Positions 18,239-27,833 of a stretch of 50,412 nucleotides of DNA are shown in pieces. Source of the stretch: Pseudomonadales bacterium (GTDB lineage Bacteria; Pseudomonadota; Gammaproteobacteria; Pseudomonadales; Azotimanducaceae); assembly GCA_019090615.1 (NCBI GenBank), contig JAHRVQ010000089.1, positions 1 through 50,412 of the forward strand, written 5' to 3'. A program made the position numbers and the translations under genes. Numbering within the stretch: the first letter of the stretch is position 1; each line of letters opens with the position of its first letter. Under the pieces are notes generated by a model, which was given only the letters and a program-made list of their open reading frames with translations, was not told where the DNA came from and did not search any database.

Positions 18239-19344
18239 ATGCTCACCTTTTTTACTTTTCTAACCCGGAACAGCCCAGTAAACCACTCAAGCCTAAATAA
18301 GCAAAAAACAATGACAAGATAAATTCCATGCACCCAACCAAGCCCCGGCAACAGAGGAAATTGCCCTTTCTCTATCGCTGACCGAGCTGCAGACAAGGAA
18401 ACGATATATAAAAAACATAAGATCATGCCAGGAACTAGCCGAGTATATCTGCCTTGCCTGGGGTTCACTCTACTCAATGGAATAGCCATTACCCCGATCA
18501 CAGGTATCATCAGCACCACTGAAATTCGCCACTGCAACTCTGATAAATTTTTTGTTGTCGGCGCCTCGATAAGATCACCGGTAGGTATCGCCGTTCGCCG
18601 TCGCTCTCGTCTCGGCGCCTGCTGCTTCTCAATTAGCTGACCATATTCCTCATACAAAATAACCTGGTAATCCCTGGTGCCCGGCACGCCATTGTATCGC
18701 GTACCCTCTTTAAGCACTAAAAACCGATTTCCATTTGCATCCACGATGGTCGCGCCACGATCAGCCTGAACTGTAACCGTGTCTCTGTTACTACTAACAT
18801 TACCTCTTACCTGCTCATTGATAAAAACGCCGGCCAACTCCCCTTTACCATCCAGCCGTTCCGCGTAGGTAACACGCGCCCCTGAACGCAGCGTCTGAAA
18901 TCGCCCTGGGGCCAACATATCAAACTCCGTTTTATTGCGCTGATCTGCAAACAGAATTTCCACTTCCGCCTCGCCATGCGGTTTTAGCCAAAGCGAGGTC
19001 ACCGCAGCAAACAGCATAACGATGGCGGACAGACCCAGCGTAATCGCTATCAACTTAAGCGGGCTCATGCCACAGGATTCCAGCACCACCATTTCACTAT
19101 CCACATGCAAGCGCCCATAAGACAACATAATTGCCAGGAAAAAACTAACTGGAATAATCATTTCCAGAAAACCAGGCAAACGATAGCCCATAATCAAAAA
19201 CAGAATATCCCTGGTCAAGGTGCCACTGGCGGCCTGATTCAGATAGCCACTAAATCGCCAACCCATGGAAATCACCAGCACAACACCCGCAACCGCGAAC
19301 ATAGTAAAAAAAACTTCTTTTGCAAAATATTTATAAAGAATCAA
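18235..19344 (-). CDS. lptF: LPS export permease LptF
   Basis: Partner of LptG in LPS export. Family landmarks are KYFAKEVFFTMFAVAGVV at the start, ILFLIMGYRLPGFLEMIIP, SYGRLHVDSEMVVLESCGMS, a periplasmic jellyroll, and RVNPRQGRYTRLVPG before the last helices. The frame is open to an ATG at 19440, but LptF proteins begin with a short M-I-x-x-[KR]-Y segment, matching a TTG at 19344 that gives 369 residues, close to the usual length. An ATG at 19389 is another option; neither upstream ATG has a good Shine-Dalgarno. Divergent from pepA. Confidence 0.93.
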   Translation of the reverse strand: MILYKYFAKEVFFTMFAVAGVVLVISMGWRFSGYLNQAASGTLTRDILFLIMGYRLPGFLEMIIPVSFFLAIMLSYGRLHVDSEMVVLESCGMSPLKLIAITLGLSAIVMLFAAVTSLWLKPHGEAEVEILFADQRNKTEFDMLAPGRFQTLRSGARVTYAERLDGKGELAGVFINEQVRGNVSSNRDTVTVQADRGATIVDANGNRFLVLKEGTRYNGVPGTRDYQVILYEEYGQLIEKQQAPRRERRRTAIPTGDLIEAPTTKNLSELQWRISVVLMIPVIGVMAIPLSRVNPRQGRYTRLVPGMILCFLYIVSLSAARSAIEKGQFPLLPGLGWVHGIYLVIVFCLFRLEWFTGLFRVRKVKKVSI

Positions 19345-19610
19345 TACAAATCCAACAGATATAGCCAACAGTGTGGCCGTGCAGTTCATAAACGTTATAT
19401 TATCTACTTTAAGGGGTATGATTAACAACAAACACCACAAGCCATTAATAAACAGCTTAATGTACTACCCAGGCTTCAACGGCACATAATCAAATTCCAC
19501 AACCCAAAACCTGACATCCTGATCTAAGATTAGCCAATGATCAGACGAACCACTTAATGTATTAATTGAATTCAATTCAAGTCTCAGACGCGAAATTTAA
19601 AGGATTAACT

Positions 19611-21113
19611 ATGGAATTTGGCACCAAATCAGGAAACCCGGTAAAAACCCGCAGCCAATGCATTATCGTTGGTGTCTATGAAGACGGCCAGCTCAGCCCC
19701 ACCGCTGAATTGTTGGATACAGCTAGCAAGGGCTATCTTAAAAAGGTCGTCGCGCGCGGCGACACAGATGGCAAGATCGGTCAAAATGTGCTCCTGCATG
19801 ACATCCCTGGCATTAGTTCAACCCGTATTTTACTGGTGGGACTCGGTAAAAAAGATGCCGCCAGCGGTAGCAAATTTTCCCAGATGGCCCAAAGCGTCAT
19901 TGCCACTTTAAAAAATATTCCCGCTAAACAGGTTTTATGCAGCCTGGCCGAAACGGAGGCTGGTGATAACAACCTATACTGGAAAACGCGGAAAATCGTC
20001 GAACTATTCTCCGCTGGTATCTACGCCTATACCGATATGCGAGGTACACCACCTAAACCCCACAGCAAGGTTGAGAAAGTCGATCTCTTAACCGACAAAA
20101 AGAACCATACAATTACCCGTCGGGCGCTTAAAGATGCCAAAGCCATCGCCCTTGGGGTCGCCATCGCCAAGGATTTGGGCAATACGCCGAGCAATATTTG
20201 CACCCCAACCTACCTTGCCAAACAGGCGATACAATTAGGCAAGGCTTATGCCTCGCTAACTACAAAAATTCTCGACGAGAAAGAAATGGCCAAACTGGGC
20301 ATGGGATCTTTCCTCTCTGTTGGACATGGCAGCGCTGAACCTTCAAAAATGATTATCATCCACCATAAAGGTGGCAAGCCAAAGGACCCGCCGCATGTAC
20401 TGGTAGGCAAGGGTATTACCTTTGATACAGGCGGTATCAGCTTAAAACCTGCTGCTACTATGTATGAAATGATTTACGACATGTGTGGTGCAGCCTGTGT
20501 ATTTGGCGCGATGAAAACCGTTGCGGAATTAAACTTGCCCATCAATGTGACCATGGTTATCGCCGCCGCAGAAAACATGCCATCGGAACGGGCCAGCCGA
20601 CCCGGCGATATCGTTAAAAGTATGTCTGGACAAACTATCGAAATTCTCAATACGGACGCCGAAGGTCGACTGGTTTTATGCGATGCACTTACCTATATCA
20701 GCCGGTTCAAACCCGCTACTGTGATCGACGTAGCAACCCTTACTGGTGCCTGTATTATGGCTTTAGGCTCAGTCGCGTCAGCACTATATGCCAACGATGA
20801 TACACTGGCCGAAAACATTAACGCAGCCGGCGAAAACAGCCTTGACCGCGTATGGCGGATGCCACTCTGGGACGAATATCAGCCACAACTCAATAGTGCT
20901 TTTGCAGACATGGCCAATGTTGGCGGCAGAGAAGCGGGCTCCGTTACTGCCGCCTGTTTCCTGGCCCGATTCACCAAAAAATATCGCTGGGCTCATCTCG
21001 ATGTCGCCGGCACCGCATTTCGCGGCGGAGGCGCGCAAAAAGGCGCTACTGGCAGACCCGTTGGACTGCTAGTCCAATACCTCCTGGACAGGGCAAATGT
21101 CAAACAGCATTAG
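19611..21113 (+). CDS. pepA: Leucyl aminopeptidase (M17)
   Basis: Cytosolic hexameric di-metal aminopeptidase releasing N-terminal residues; in some gammaproteobacteria PepA also binds DNA. The C-terminal catalytic half has KGITFDTGGISLKP (metal and catalytic lysine), DMCGAACV and the M17 signature NTDAEGRL. AAAGGA six bases before the ATG at 19611, and the family-typical start MEF.KSG.P.K, fix the start; a TTG at 19566 would add 15 non-conserved residues. Length 500. Divergent from lptF, and first gene of a pepA-holC-small protein-valS run. Confidence 0.96.
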   Translation: MEFGTKSGNPVKTRSQCIIVGVYEDGQLSPTAELLDTASKGYLKKVVARGDTDGKIGQNVLLHDIPGISSTRILLVGLGKKDAASGSKFSQMAQSVIATLKNIPAKQVLCSLAETEAGDNNLYWKTRKIVELFSAGIYAYTDMRGTPPKPHSKVEKVDLLTDKKNHTITRRALKDAKAIALGVAIAKDLGNTPSNICTPTYLAKQAIQLGKAYASLTTKILDEKEMAKLGMGSFLSVGHGSAEPSKMIIIHHKGGKPKDPPHVLVGKGITFDTGGISLKPAATMYEMIYDMCGAACVFGAMKTVAELNLPINVTMVIAAAENMPSERASRPGDIVKSMSGQTIEILNTDAEGRLVLCDALTYISRFKPATVIDVATLTGACIMALGSVASALYANDDTLAENINAAGENSLDRVWRMPLWDEYQPQLNSAFADMANVGGREAGSVTAACFLARFTKKYRWAHLDVAGTAFRGGGAQKGATGRPVGLLVQYLLDRANVKQH

Positions 21114-21165
21114 CGGTAACAATACCTAAGCAGCGCAATTCAATCTCCCAGGTTAAACAAATAAA

Positions 21166-21609
21166 ATGACCCGAATCGATTTTTACCAGATTGATAGTGA
21201 TGAAGCGCCGCTTATTTTCACCTGTCGCCTAATTGACAAGATTTATCACCTTGGGCACAAAATACATATTCATACCATGGACCAGGCACAGTCTCAGGCG
21301 CTTGACGATCTGCTGTGGAACTTCAAACCTGAACGGTTTATTCCACATGCAATATGCAGTAACGTAGTAGAGAATGGACTCCACGAAAAGGTAAAGGTTA
21401 AAATTTGTCATCAATCTGAACCGCTTGAGCACAAGGATATTATGATCAACTTATCCGGCACAGTGCCGGATTTTTTCAGTCGCTTTGAGCGTGTCGCTGA
21501 AGTTGTACCGCTGGATAAACAAAGCCGTACATCGGCCAGAGAAAACTATCGGTTCTATAAAGATCGTGGCTATGAATTACAATATCATCAAATGAAGGCC
21601 CGCAAATGA
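21166..21609 (+). CDS. holC: DNA polymerase III chi subunit
   Basis: HolC joins the clamp-loader complex to SSB through the psi-chi pair. The 147-residue product starts MTRIDFYQID and has the family features CRLIDKIYHLGHKIHIH, a D-LLW-F stretch and FIPHAIC. Located between pepA and valS, its normal place in gammaproteobacteria. Confidence 0.92.
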   Translation: MTRIDFYQIDSDEAPLIFTCRLIDKIYHLGHKIHIHTMDQAQSQALDDLLWNFKPERFIPHAICSNVVENGLHEKVKVKICHQSEPLEHKDIMINLSGTVPDFFSRFERVAEVVPLDKQSRTSARENYRFYKDRGYELQYHQMKARK

Positions 21610-21673
21610 TTAGCATAGAAAATTAAGCCGCCATAGATAAATTTAACTAGGCGCCTGCTGCCAACCAATTACT

Positions 21674-21724
21674 TTCAGAGACTAATTACCTTCAAAGACT
21701 AATTATCTTCAAAAACTAATAGCA
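21674..21724. repeat. Three 17-bp tandem repeats
   Basis: Units start at 21674 (ttcagagactaattacc), 21691 (ttcaaagactaattatc) and 21708 (ttcaaaaactaatagca). They occupy the leader immediately before the ATG at 21731. Unit length equals that of the repeat before the quinone oxidoreductase gene, but the sequence is unrelated. Confidence 0.8.
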
Positions 21725-21730
21725 ACCAAC

Positions 21731-22141
21731 ATGACGGACGACAAAGAAACAACAGTGAAGCCCGAGCCACAAGCTCAAATCCCGCTACTGGATGACATAT
21801 TCACTCACGGCAAAGTCACTCATGGCAAAGTTACTCATGGCATACATGCCAACAATGAGGCGACTGCCAACTTTGCTCTAGATCCAGCTGTTCACAATCC
21901 AGGTGCTAATGCGGGAAAGACCGCAACAAAAGACCAACGAAAAATCAAACAACAAGCATCCCAGGTAGCTGAAGCCCTGACCAAAGAGTTCCCTGAAGAC
22001 CTGATCCTTTGCTTAAGGGATGAATTAAGCGCCATTCTGGATGATTTAAAAACGCCCCCAAACTCGGAGTCACAATCCCCTACCGGCGAAACCACAGCTA
22101 ATAATAACCGCGACCACAATATTAACCACGACCCACAATAA
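21731..22141 (+). CDS. Small acidic protein between holC and valS, function unknown
   Basis: 136 residues, hydrophilic, low-complexity ends. It has IPLLDDIF near residue 17, a three-fold THGKV/THGI micro-repeat (about 26-37), and a likely helical core (~70-110: QQASQVAEALTKEFPEDL...). Proteins of this type with IPLL-D-V near the N-terminus commonly follow holC in Pseudomonas-like genomes; I know of no assigned function. No signal peptide or membrane segment. No clear Shine-Dalgarno before the ATG. Confidence 0.65.
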   Translation: MTDDKETTVKPEPQAQIPLLDDIFTHGKVTHGKVTHGIHANNEATANFALDPAVHNPGANAGKTATKDQRKIKQQASQVAEALTKEFPEDLILCLRDELSAILDDLKTPPNSESQSPTGETTANNNRDHNINHDPQ

Positions 22142-22239
22142 GCCTCAATACGGGGTCTTTTGATCAACAATAAACGTGTATAATCCGGTTTTTTAGTACC
22201 CCTCATTTATCAATACCAGCCATATAGCCAGCCTAAGTT

Positions 22240-25008
22240 ATGAAAAAATACCAACCTCAAGATATCGAACAAGCCTGGTATCAAAAATGGGAAGCCGCTG
22301 ACTATTTTGCACCCGCAGGCGATGGCACCCCCTATTCGATCGCAATCCCACCACCCAACGTAACTGGCACCTTGCATATGGGACATGCCTTCCAACATAG
22401 CCTGGTGGATTCCCTCATTCGCTATCGACGCATGAAAGGCGACCAGACACTGTGGCAAATGGGGACCGACCACGCTGGTATATCCACCCAACTGCTGGTG
22501 ACCGAGCAATTAGCTGCCAAGGGAATAAAACCATCCGATTTAGGCCGAGAAAAATTTCTCGACAAGGTCTGGCAATGGAAAGATGAATCCGGTGGCATTA
22601 TCAGCCGCCAGCTTCGCCGCCTGGGCGCTTCACTGCATTGGCCCACAGAAAGGTTCACGCTTGATGAAGGTTTATCTCGTGCTGTACTGGAGGTTTTTGT
22701 CAGGTTACATGACGAAGGTTTAATTTATCGTGGCAAACGGCTGGTTAACTGGGATCCAGTTTTACAAACATCAATATCGGACCTGGAAGTTATATCCGCA
22801 GAAGAAAAAGGCCACCTATGGCATTTTAAATACCCACTTGCTGACAATCCTGAAGAATTCATGGTGGTTGCGACCACACGTCCAGAAACCATGTTAGGCG
22901 ACGTAGCTGTTGCCGTGCATCCAGATGATCAACGATATAAAAAATTCGTCGGTAGAAATATCAAATTGCCACTGACAGATCGCACTATTCCAGTCGTTGC
23001 CGACTTTTATGTCGACAAGGAATTTGGCACCGGTTGCGTCAAAATCACGCCTGCACACGACTTTAATGACTATGAGATAGGCAAACGAAACAATTTACCG
23101 TTAATCAATATATTCAACGAAGACGCCTCTCTCAACCTCCAAGTACCAAAAAAATATCATGGTCTTGATCGTTTTGCGGCAAGAAAACAAATAGTTGAAG
23201 ATCTTTCTGCCCTCGAACTTGTGGTAAAAATTGAAGACCACCAAATGGTGGTGCCTCGTGGCGAGAAATCAGGCATGCCAATCGAGCCTTTTTTAAGCGA
23301 TCAATGGTTCGTAAAAACCGAACCACTGGCTGAACCAGCCATTAAAGCGGTAGAAAATGGCGATATAGAATTTATCCCAAAAAACTTTGAAAACACTTAT
23401 TTCTCCTGGATGCGAGATATACAGGACTGGTGTATTTCCAGACAACAATGGTGGGGTCATCGAATCCCAGCCTGGTACGATGCCGAGGGCAATGTATATG
23501 TTGGACGTAACGAAACCGAAGTGAGAGCAAAATTTGACCTCGATACCAACCTGCCACTTAACCAGGACGAAGACGTCCTGGACACCTGGTTTTCATCAGC
23601 CTTATGGACTTTTTCCACCCTGGGCTGGCCCGATAAAACCACTGCCTTAGAAAAATTTCATTCCACTGATGTGATGGTAACAGGACACGATATAATTACT
23701 TTCTGGGTTTCCAGAATGATCATGATGAGTTTGAAATTTTTAGATGAAGTCCCATTTAAAAAGGTTTACGTCACCGGTCTGGTCACCGATGCTGAAGGCC
23801 AAAAAATGTCCAAATCTAAAGGTAATGGACTGGACCCGCTGGATATCATCGACGGCATTGAACTGGACCAACTTATCAGAAAACGCACCATCAATATGCT
23901 TCAGCCCAAGATGGCCAAAAAGATCGAAAAAGCCACCAAAAAAGAATACCCAAACGGTATCGCCGCGTTCGGCACCGATGCCCTGCGATTTACGTTTTAT
24001 TCAATTGCAACGCGCAGCCGTACAATCCGCTTTGATATGAATCGGGTTGAAGGTTATAGAAACTTTTGCAACAAATTATGGAATGCGGCAAATTTTGTAT
24101 TCATGAACACCCTTGAACATATGCCCAATACAACACCCATCATGGCACCTGAACAGCCAAGCATCATTGACCGATGGATTACCTCACAATTGCAGCTGAC
24201 TATCGAAAAAGTTAACCAGGCTATGGAGACATATCGCTATGACCTGGCCTCAAAAGCGATTTACGAATTTATCTGGGATGAATTTTGCGACTGGTATCTA
24301 GAATTGAGCAAGGCAATCCTTAACAATGCCGACGCCACAGCTGAACAACTGAACGCGACTCGATTTACACTCATCAATACTCTCGAAGTCACCCTGAGAC
24401 TCGCCCACCCTTTCATTCCCTTTATGACAGAAGAAATTTGGCAGCAAATTCCAACAGCCATTCGTACCGATGACGAAACGATTATGACCCAGCTCTACCC
24501 AGAGCAAGATACAAGCCTCATTGACAATGAAGCCAACCAGGACACAAGCTGGATCAAAGCCGTTGTCACAGCCATTCGGAATATCCGCGGCGAGATGGAT
24601 ATATCTTTCGGCAAACCCATCCCCGTGCTTTTTCAAGGCTCCAGTGATGACCAGAAAAAACTAGAAAAGTACCAGCCACTATTGAAGGCACTGGTAAAAC
24701 CCGAACGATTTGAATGGCTTGAAGCTGAAGCCGAAATACCAGTCAGCGCTTCAAACCCTGTTGGCGAAATGCTGGTACTGGTACCCATGCAAGGTCTAAT
24801 CGATAAAGCGGCTGAATTAATACGCTTGAGTAAAGAAATTGATCGTAAACAAAAAGACCGATCTCGGGCCGATGCCAAACTCAACAATCCTAATTTTATC
24901 AACCGGGCACCGGCGGATGTAGTGACCAAAGAACAGCAAAAACTGTCCGATATTGAGGCCACACTTGAACAGTTAGAACAACAGAAACTGCGCGTTAGCA
25001 GCATTTAA
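22240..25008 (+). CDS. valS: Valyl-tRNA synthetase
   Basis: Class Ia aminoacyl-tRNA synthetase charging tRNA-Val. It has the HIGH motif in [15 protein letters not shown] (~residues 38-51), the CP1 editing domain with [17 protein letters not shown] and [15 protein letters not shown], the WCISRQ.WWGH segment, and KMSKS in [11 protein letters not shown]. The anticodon-binding domain is followed by a C-terminal coiled coil typical of ValRS. Length 922 is normal. Last gene of the pepA-holC run. Confidence 0.98.
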   Translation: MKKYQPQDIEQAWYQKWEAADYFAPAGDGTPYSIAIPPPNVTGTLHMGHAFQHSLVDSLIRYRRMKGDQTLWQMGTDHAGISTQLLVTEQLAAKGIKPSDLGREKFLDKVWQWKDESGGIISRQLRRLGASLHWPTERFTLDEGLSRAVLEVFVRLHDEGLIYRGKRLVNWDPVLQTSISDLEVISAEEKGHLWHFKYPLADNPEEFMVVATTRPETMLGDVAVAVHPDDQRYKKFVGRNIKLPLTDRTIPVVADFYVDKEFGTGCVKITPAHDFNDYEIGKRNNLPLINIFNEDASLNLQVPKKYHGLDRFAARKQIVEDLSALELVVKIEDHQMVVPRGEKSGMPIEPFLSDQWFVKTEPLAEPAIKAVENGDIEFIPKNFENTYFSWMRDIQDWCISRQQWWGHRIPAWYDAEGNVYVGRNETEVRAKFDLDTNLPLNQDEDVLDTWFSSALWTFSTLGWPDKTTALEKFHSTDVMVTGHDIITFWVSRMIMMSLKFLDEVPFKKVYVTGLVTDAEGQKMSKSKGNGLDPLDIIDGIELDQLIRKRTINMLQPKMAKKIEKATKKEYPNGIAAFGTDALRFTFYSIATRSRTIRFDMNRVEGYRNFCNKLWNAANFVFMNTLEHMPNTTPIMAPEQPSIIDRWITSQLQLTIEKVNQAMETYRYDLASKAIYEFIWDEFCDWYLELSKAILNNADATAEQLNATRFTLINTLEVTLRLAHPFIPFMTEEIWQQIPTAIRTDDETIMTQLYPEQDTSLIDNEANQDTSWIKAVVTAIRNIRGEMDISFGKPIPVLFQGSSDDQKKLEKYQPLLKALVKPERFEWLEAEAEIPVSASNPVGEMLVLVPMQGLIDKAAELIRLSKEIDRKQKDRSRADAKLNNPNFINRAPADVVTKEQQKLSDIEATLEQLEQQKLRVSSI

Positions 25009-25258
25009 TGCTCACCCAATGAATAACTACTAATGATCGCTTGCTTTACTGCTTATCACTCACGTCAATATTGCTGCGTCGCTTAACCCACCAAGCGGCG
25101 TCATTCCTACTTTATAAACCCCGCCTAATCACCAACAAACTGTAAATCCAGCAAAATTCCTTAAAAAATAACTTGCGCCAGCTTCCCTATTTCTGCTTAA
25201 TCAGGGGGTTCCGTTATAACGTTACATAAAAATAAAAAAAATAATGAGGTAGTTGGTT

Positions 25259-25468
25259 ATGTCTGACAGAAAATCTGGAACCGTAAAGTGGTTTAACGAT
25301 GCCAAGGGGTTTGGGTTCATAGAGCGCGAGGCTGGAGAAGATGTTTTTGTGCATTTTCGCTCGATTCGAGGCGAGGGTTATCGAACACTTAAACAAGGCG
25401 TTACGGTAGAATTCGAACTTTCGGAAACAGAAAAAGGCTATCAGGCCGAAGATGTATCCGAAATTTAA
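25259..25468 (+). CDS. Cold-shock domain protein
   Basis: 69-residue OB-fold nucleic-acid-binding protein with RNP1-type KGFGFI and RNP2-type VFVHF, and GTVKWFN at the start as in the CspA/CspD family. GAGG nine bases before the ATG at 25259 fixes the start over a TTG at 25253. The 250-base leader after valS is AT-rich near the gene and could be a long 5' UTR like those that control csp mRNAs, but I see no clear conserved cold-box. It differs from CspA at [15 protein letters not shown], as in short environmental Csp proteins. Confidence 0.93.
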   Translation: MSDRKSGTVKWFNDAKGFGFIEREAGEDVFVHFRSIRGEGYRTLKQGVTVEFELSETEKGYQAEDVSEI

Positions 25469-25602
25469 TCAATTGTTTTTAGACCCCGGTTAGATAAAGC
25501 AATGAATCATATTAGTACTGTGTATCAAAATTTAGGGGTTAGAAATTAAGAATATAACTCGCATCGAGCTGCATGCAAGCTAACCGAGCGGCATAATAAA
25601 TC

Positions 25603-25652
25603 AATACTCTATATTGGCGAGCAAACTAAAGAAAAGGCTAGTATAGAGTATT
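25603..25652. promoter_or_regulatory. 11-bp inverted repeat in csp/oxidoreductase gap
   Basis: AATACTCTATA (25603-25613) and TATAGAGTATT (25642-25652), perfect arms with a 28-base loop, between two convergent genes. AT-rich, with no T run; it could be a transcript-end structure or a binding site. Weakly supported. Confidence 0.35.
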
Positions 25653-25724
25653 ACATCAACCCAATTGATACTTTATTTATAACGATAATATCTCTTCACC
25701 TGACATTAGAAACCGGTCGCATTG

Positions 25725-26699
25725 TTACTTAATTACCGACAATATTACTTTGCCAACGGTTTTATCTGAAGCGACTAAATCGTGGGCCTTTGCAACATCA
25801 CCAATATCTATCACCGAGTCAATGACAGGTCGAATCTCTTTCGACTCAATTTTTGGCCATACCTTTTCACGTAGCTGATTCATTACAGCGGCTTTTTCCT
25901 CATTGGCCCGAGTACGTAATGTTGAGCCAATAATCCGTAACCGTTTCATTAATAATTGCCCTAAATCCACTTCAGAACGATTACCACCCATCAGACCAAT
26001 CAATACCAATCGACCATTCAAACCTAACAGGCTCAAGTTTTCTGCCAAATAGGCCGCCCCGACTGGATCAAGAATGACATCAAGCCCTGCTTTACCGCCA
26101 AATTTCGCTGCTTTCTCGGCATAAGACTCAACATGCCTGTCAGTGCCAGCCTGCGCACCTAAATCAAGGCAGGCTGCCAGTTTTTCAGCGCTGCCCACAG
26201 TAACAAAGCAAGGATTACCAAAGGCATTACAGAGCTGGATGGCAGCCGTTCCTACGCCACTTGCACCAGCATGTAAGATAACTTTTTCGCCCGGTTTCAG
26301 CTGCGCTTCCATGTATAAATTAAGCCAGGCAGTAGCAAAAACCTCAGGCAAGCCAGCGGCTTCGATATATGACAAACCGGCCGGAATCTGCACCACACTG
26401 GTTTCAGCAACAGCTGTATATTCAGCATACCCTCCACCAGCCAGGAGCGCACATACCTTGTCGCCCACCTGCCATAGATGAACATCACTGCCAATTTCAA
26501 CGATCTCTCCAGCACATTCGAGACCCATAATATTGCTGGCTCCCGCTGGCGGCGGATAGAACCCACGCCGTTGCATCAAATCAGCTCGGTTGATGGCCGT
26601 GGCATGTATTTTAATGAGCACATCACCAGAACTAAGCCCAGGCTTTGCGGTTTCATCCCAGCTTAACGCCCCAGTTTCACTGATGATCACAGCTTTCAT
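25725..26699 (-). CDS. Zinc-independent NAD(P)H quinone oxidoreductase, PIG3/QOR type
   Basis: 324-residue medium-chain dehydrogenase/reductase. Catalytic-domain landmarks are INRADLMQRRGFYPPP, GLECAGEIVEIG and GLPEVFATAWLNLY; the Rossmann motif is HAGASGVGTAAIQL. The zinc-ligand cysteines of alcohol dehydrogenases are absent, as in quinone oxidoreductases. This subgroup (human TP53I3-like) reduces quinones or enoyl compounds with NADPH. The ATG at 26699 is the last of six evenly spaced ATGs in a 17-bp repeat, each with its own upstream purine run, so translation may be coupled to slyX upstream. Confidence 0.92.
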   Translation of the reverse strand: MKAVIISETGALSWDETAKPGLSSGDVLIKIHATAINRADLMQRRGFYPPPAGASNIMGLECAGEIVEIGSDVHLWQVGDKVCALLAGGGYAEYTAVAETSVVQIPAGLSYIEAAGLPEVFATAWLNLYMEAQLKPGEKVILHAGASGVGTAAIQLCNAFGNPCFVTVGSAEKLAACLDLGAQAGTDRHVESYAEKAAKFGGKAGLDVILDPVGAAYLAENLSLLGLNGRLVLIGLMGGNRSEVDLGQLLMKRLRIIGSTLRTRANEEKAAVMNQLREKVWPKIESKEIRPVIDSVIDIGDVAKAHDLVASDKTVGKVILSVIK

Positions 26700-26785
26700 A
26701 GTTCTGCCCCTTTCATAGTTCTACCTTTTTCATAGCTCTACCTTTTTCATAGTTCTGCCTTTTTCATAATTCTACCCCTTTCATA
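26694..26785 (-). repeat. 17-bp tandem repeat encoding five overlapping six-codon mini-ORFs
   Basis: Five full 17-bp units (from 26694, 26711, 26728, 26745 and 26762) and a partial one, read on the minus strand as purine-run + AGAACTATGAAA. Each unit has a Shine-Dalgarno-like AAGG or GGGG seven bases before an ATG (at 26784, 26767, 26750, 26733, 26716), and the last ATG (26699) starts the oxidoreductase. Each of the first five ATGs opens ATG-AAA-(AAG/GGG)-(GTA/GCA)-(GAA/GAG)-(CTA/TTA)-TGA, giving MKKVEL-type hexapeptides, and each TGA overlaps the next ATG as ATGA. The slyX stop lies two bases before the first ATG. This is a ready-made termination-reinitiation chain. Confidence 0.75.
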
Positions 26786-26786
26786 T

Positions 26787-26987
26787 TTAATAATGAGGCG
26801 GCGGAGCTTCCGGCGCTTCTGGTAACTGATTTTCGACCTGCTGCATCTGAGCACTCAAATATTTCAACTGCCGTTGCAAATCTTGCAGTTGCTGCTGCTG
26901 ATCCACCAGCACATCATCAAGTTGCTGAATTATATTTTCCTGGAATGCCAATTTTGATTCCAATGCTTCGAAGCGATCTTCTTGCAT
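26787..26987 (-). CDS. slyX: SlyX family coiled-coil protein
   Basis: 66 residues, nearly all heptad coiled coil: LESKLAFQENIIQQLDDVL is the SlyX signature, then Q-rich helix and a proline-rich PEAPPPHY end. Function of SlyX is unknown. The ATG at 26987 has AGAGG eight bases upstream; a GTG at 26996 would place the start inside the ribosome-binding site. It lies 66 bases after hisF and directly before the mini-ORF repeat. Confidence 0.9.
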   Translation of the reverse strand: MQEDRFEALESKLAFQENIIQQLDDVLVDQQQQLQDLQRQLKYLSAQMQQVENQLPEAPEAPPPHY

Positions 26988-27053
26988 TTTCTCCACCTCT
27001 TGAGTGCGCTAGTTTCAACGGGTGCTGCCCCTACCCGCTTTAATAAAGAAGCC

Positions 27054-27833
27054 TCAATACTTCAGCCGAACTTTAACCCCTTTTGAATCTAACCATTGCT
27101 TCAAACCACTAACAGTATATTCTCCATAATGCAGCATTGAAGCAATTAGCGCCGCATCTGCCTTTCCTTCCGTCAGCACCTCATATAGATGTTCTGGTTT
27201 GCCAGCACCACCTGAAGCGATAACCGGTATAGAGACGGCTTCAGCTATCATGCGGGTCAAATTGATTTCGTAGCCCTGTTTGGTTCCGTCAGCATCAATG
27301 GAGTTAACCACCAGCTCGCCAGCACCTAGTTCTTCACCACGTAAGGCCCAACGAAGTGCATCAATGCCCATTCTCTTGCGACCACCATTAATAACAACTT
27401 CGTAGCCACTAGGTAACTGGTTACTAATTTTTCCTTTGAGAATATCCATCGACAGCACAACATTTTGATCGCCGATAGCGTGAGCACATTCACTAATCAG
27501 CTCAGGCCGCAAAACTGCGGCAGAATTAACATTTATTTTCTCCGCACCCGCCCACAACAATTTATTAGCGTCTTCCACCGAACGAATTCCACCGCCGACT
27601 GAAAAGGGTATAAATACTTTTTCAGCAACCGCCTCGACTACATCCAGCATGATATCGCGCCGGTCACTAGACGCAGTAATATCATAGAAAACCAGCTCAT
27701 CAAGGCCATCGTCATAGTATTCTTTTGCCTTTTCAACGGGATCACCAATATCTTTGGTATCAACAAACTTGATACTTTTGGCCAATTTTCCGTCCCGCAC
27801 ATCGAGACAGGATATAATACGCTTACTTAACAT
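27054..27833 (-). CDS. hisF: Imidazole glycerol phosphate synthase cyclase subunit
   Basis: TIM-barrel half of IGP synthase: uses ammonia from HisH to turn PRFAR into IGP and AICAR. Catalytic D11 (CLDVRDG) and D130 (LSMD) are both at the standard positions; GGGIRSVED and INGGRKRMG are the phosphate-binding segments. Start at 27833 has GGAGG five bases upstream and overlaps the hisH stop by 11 bases; the longer frame to 27890 is not conserved. Features such as IPSGYEVVI-like and [13 protein letters not shown] resemble HisF of Desulfovibrio-type deltaproteobacteria more than the usual gammaproteobacterial HisF. No hisA or hisB is nearby, so it may be a paralogue. Confidence 0.9.
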   Translation of the reverse strand: MLSKRIISCLDVRDGKLAKSIKFVDTKDIGDPVEKAKEYYDDGLDELVFYDITASSDRRDIMLDVVEAVAEKVFIPFSVGGGIRSVEDANKLLWAGAEKINVNSAAVLRPELISECAHAIGDQNVVLSMDILKGKISNQLPSGYEVVINGGRKRMGIDALRWALRGEELGAGELVVNSIDADGTKQGYEINLTRMIAEAVSIPVIASGGAGKPEHLYEVLTEGKADAALIASMLHYGEYTVSGLKQWLDSKGVKVRLKY

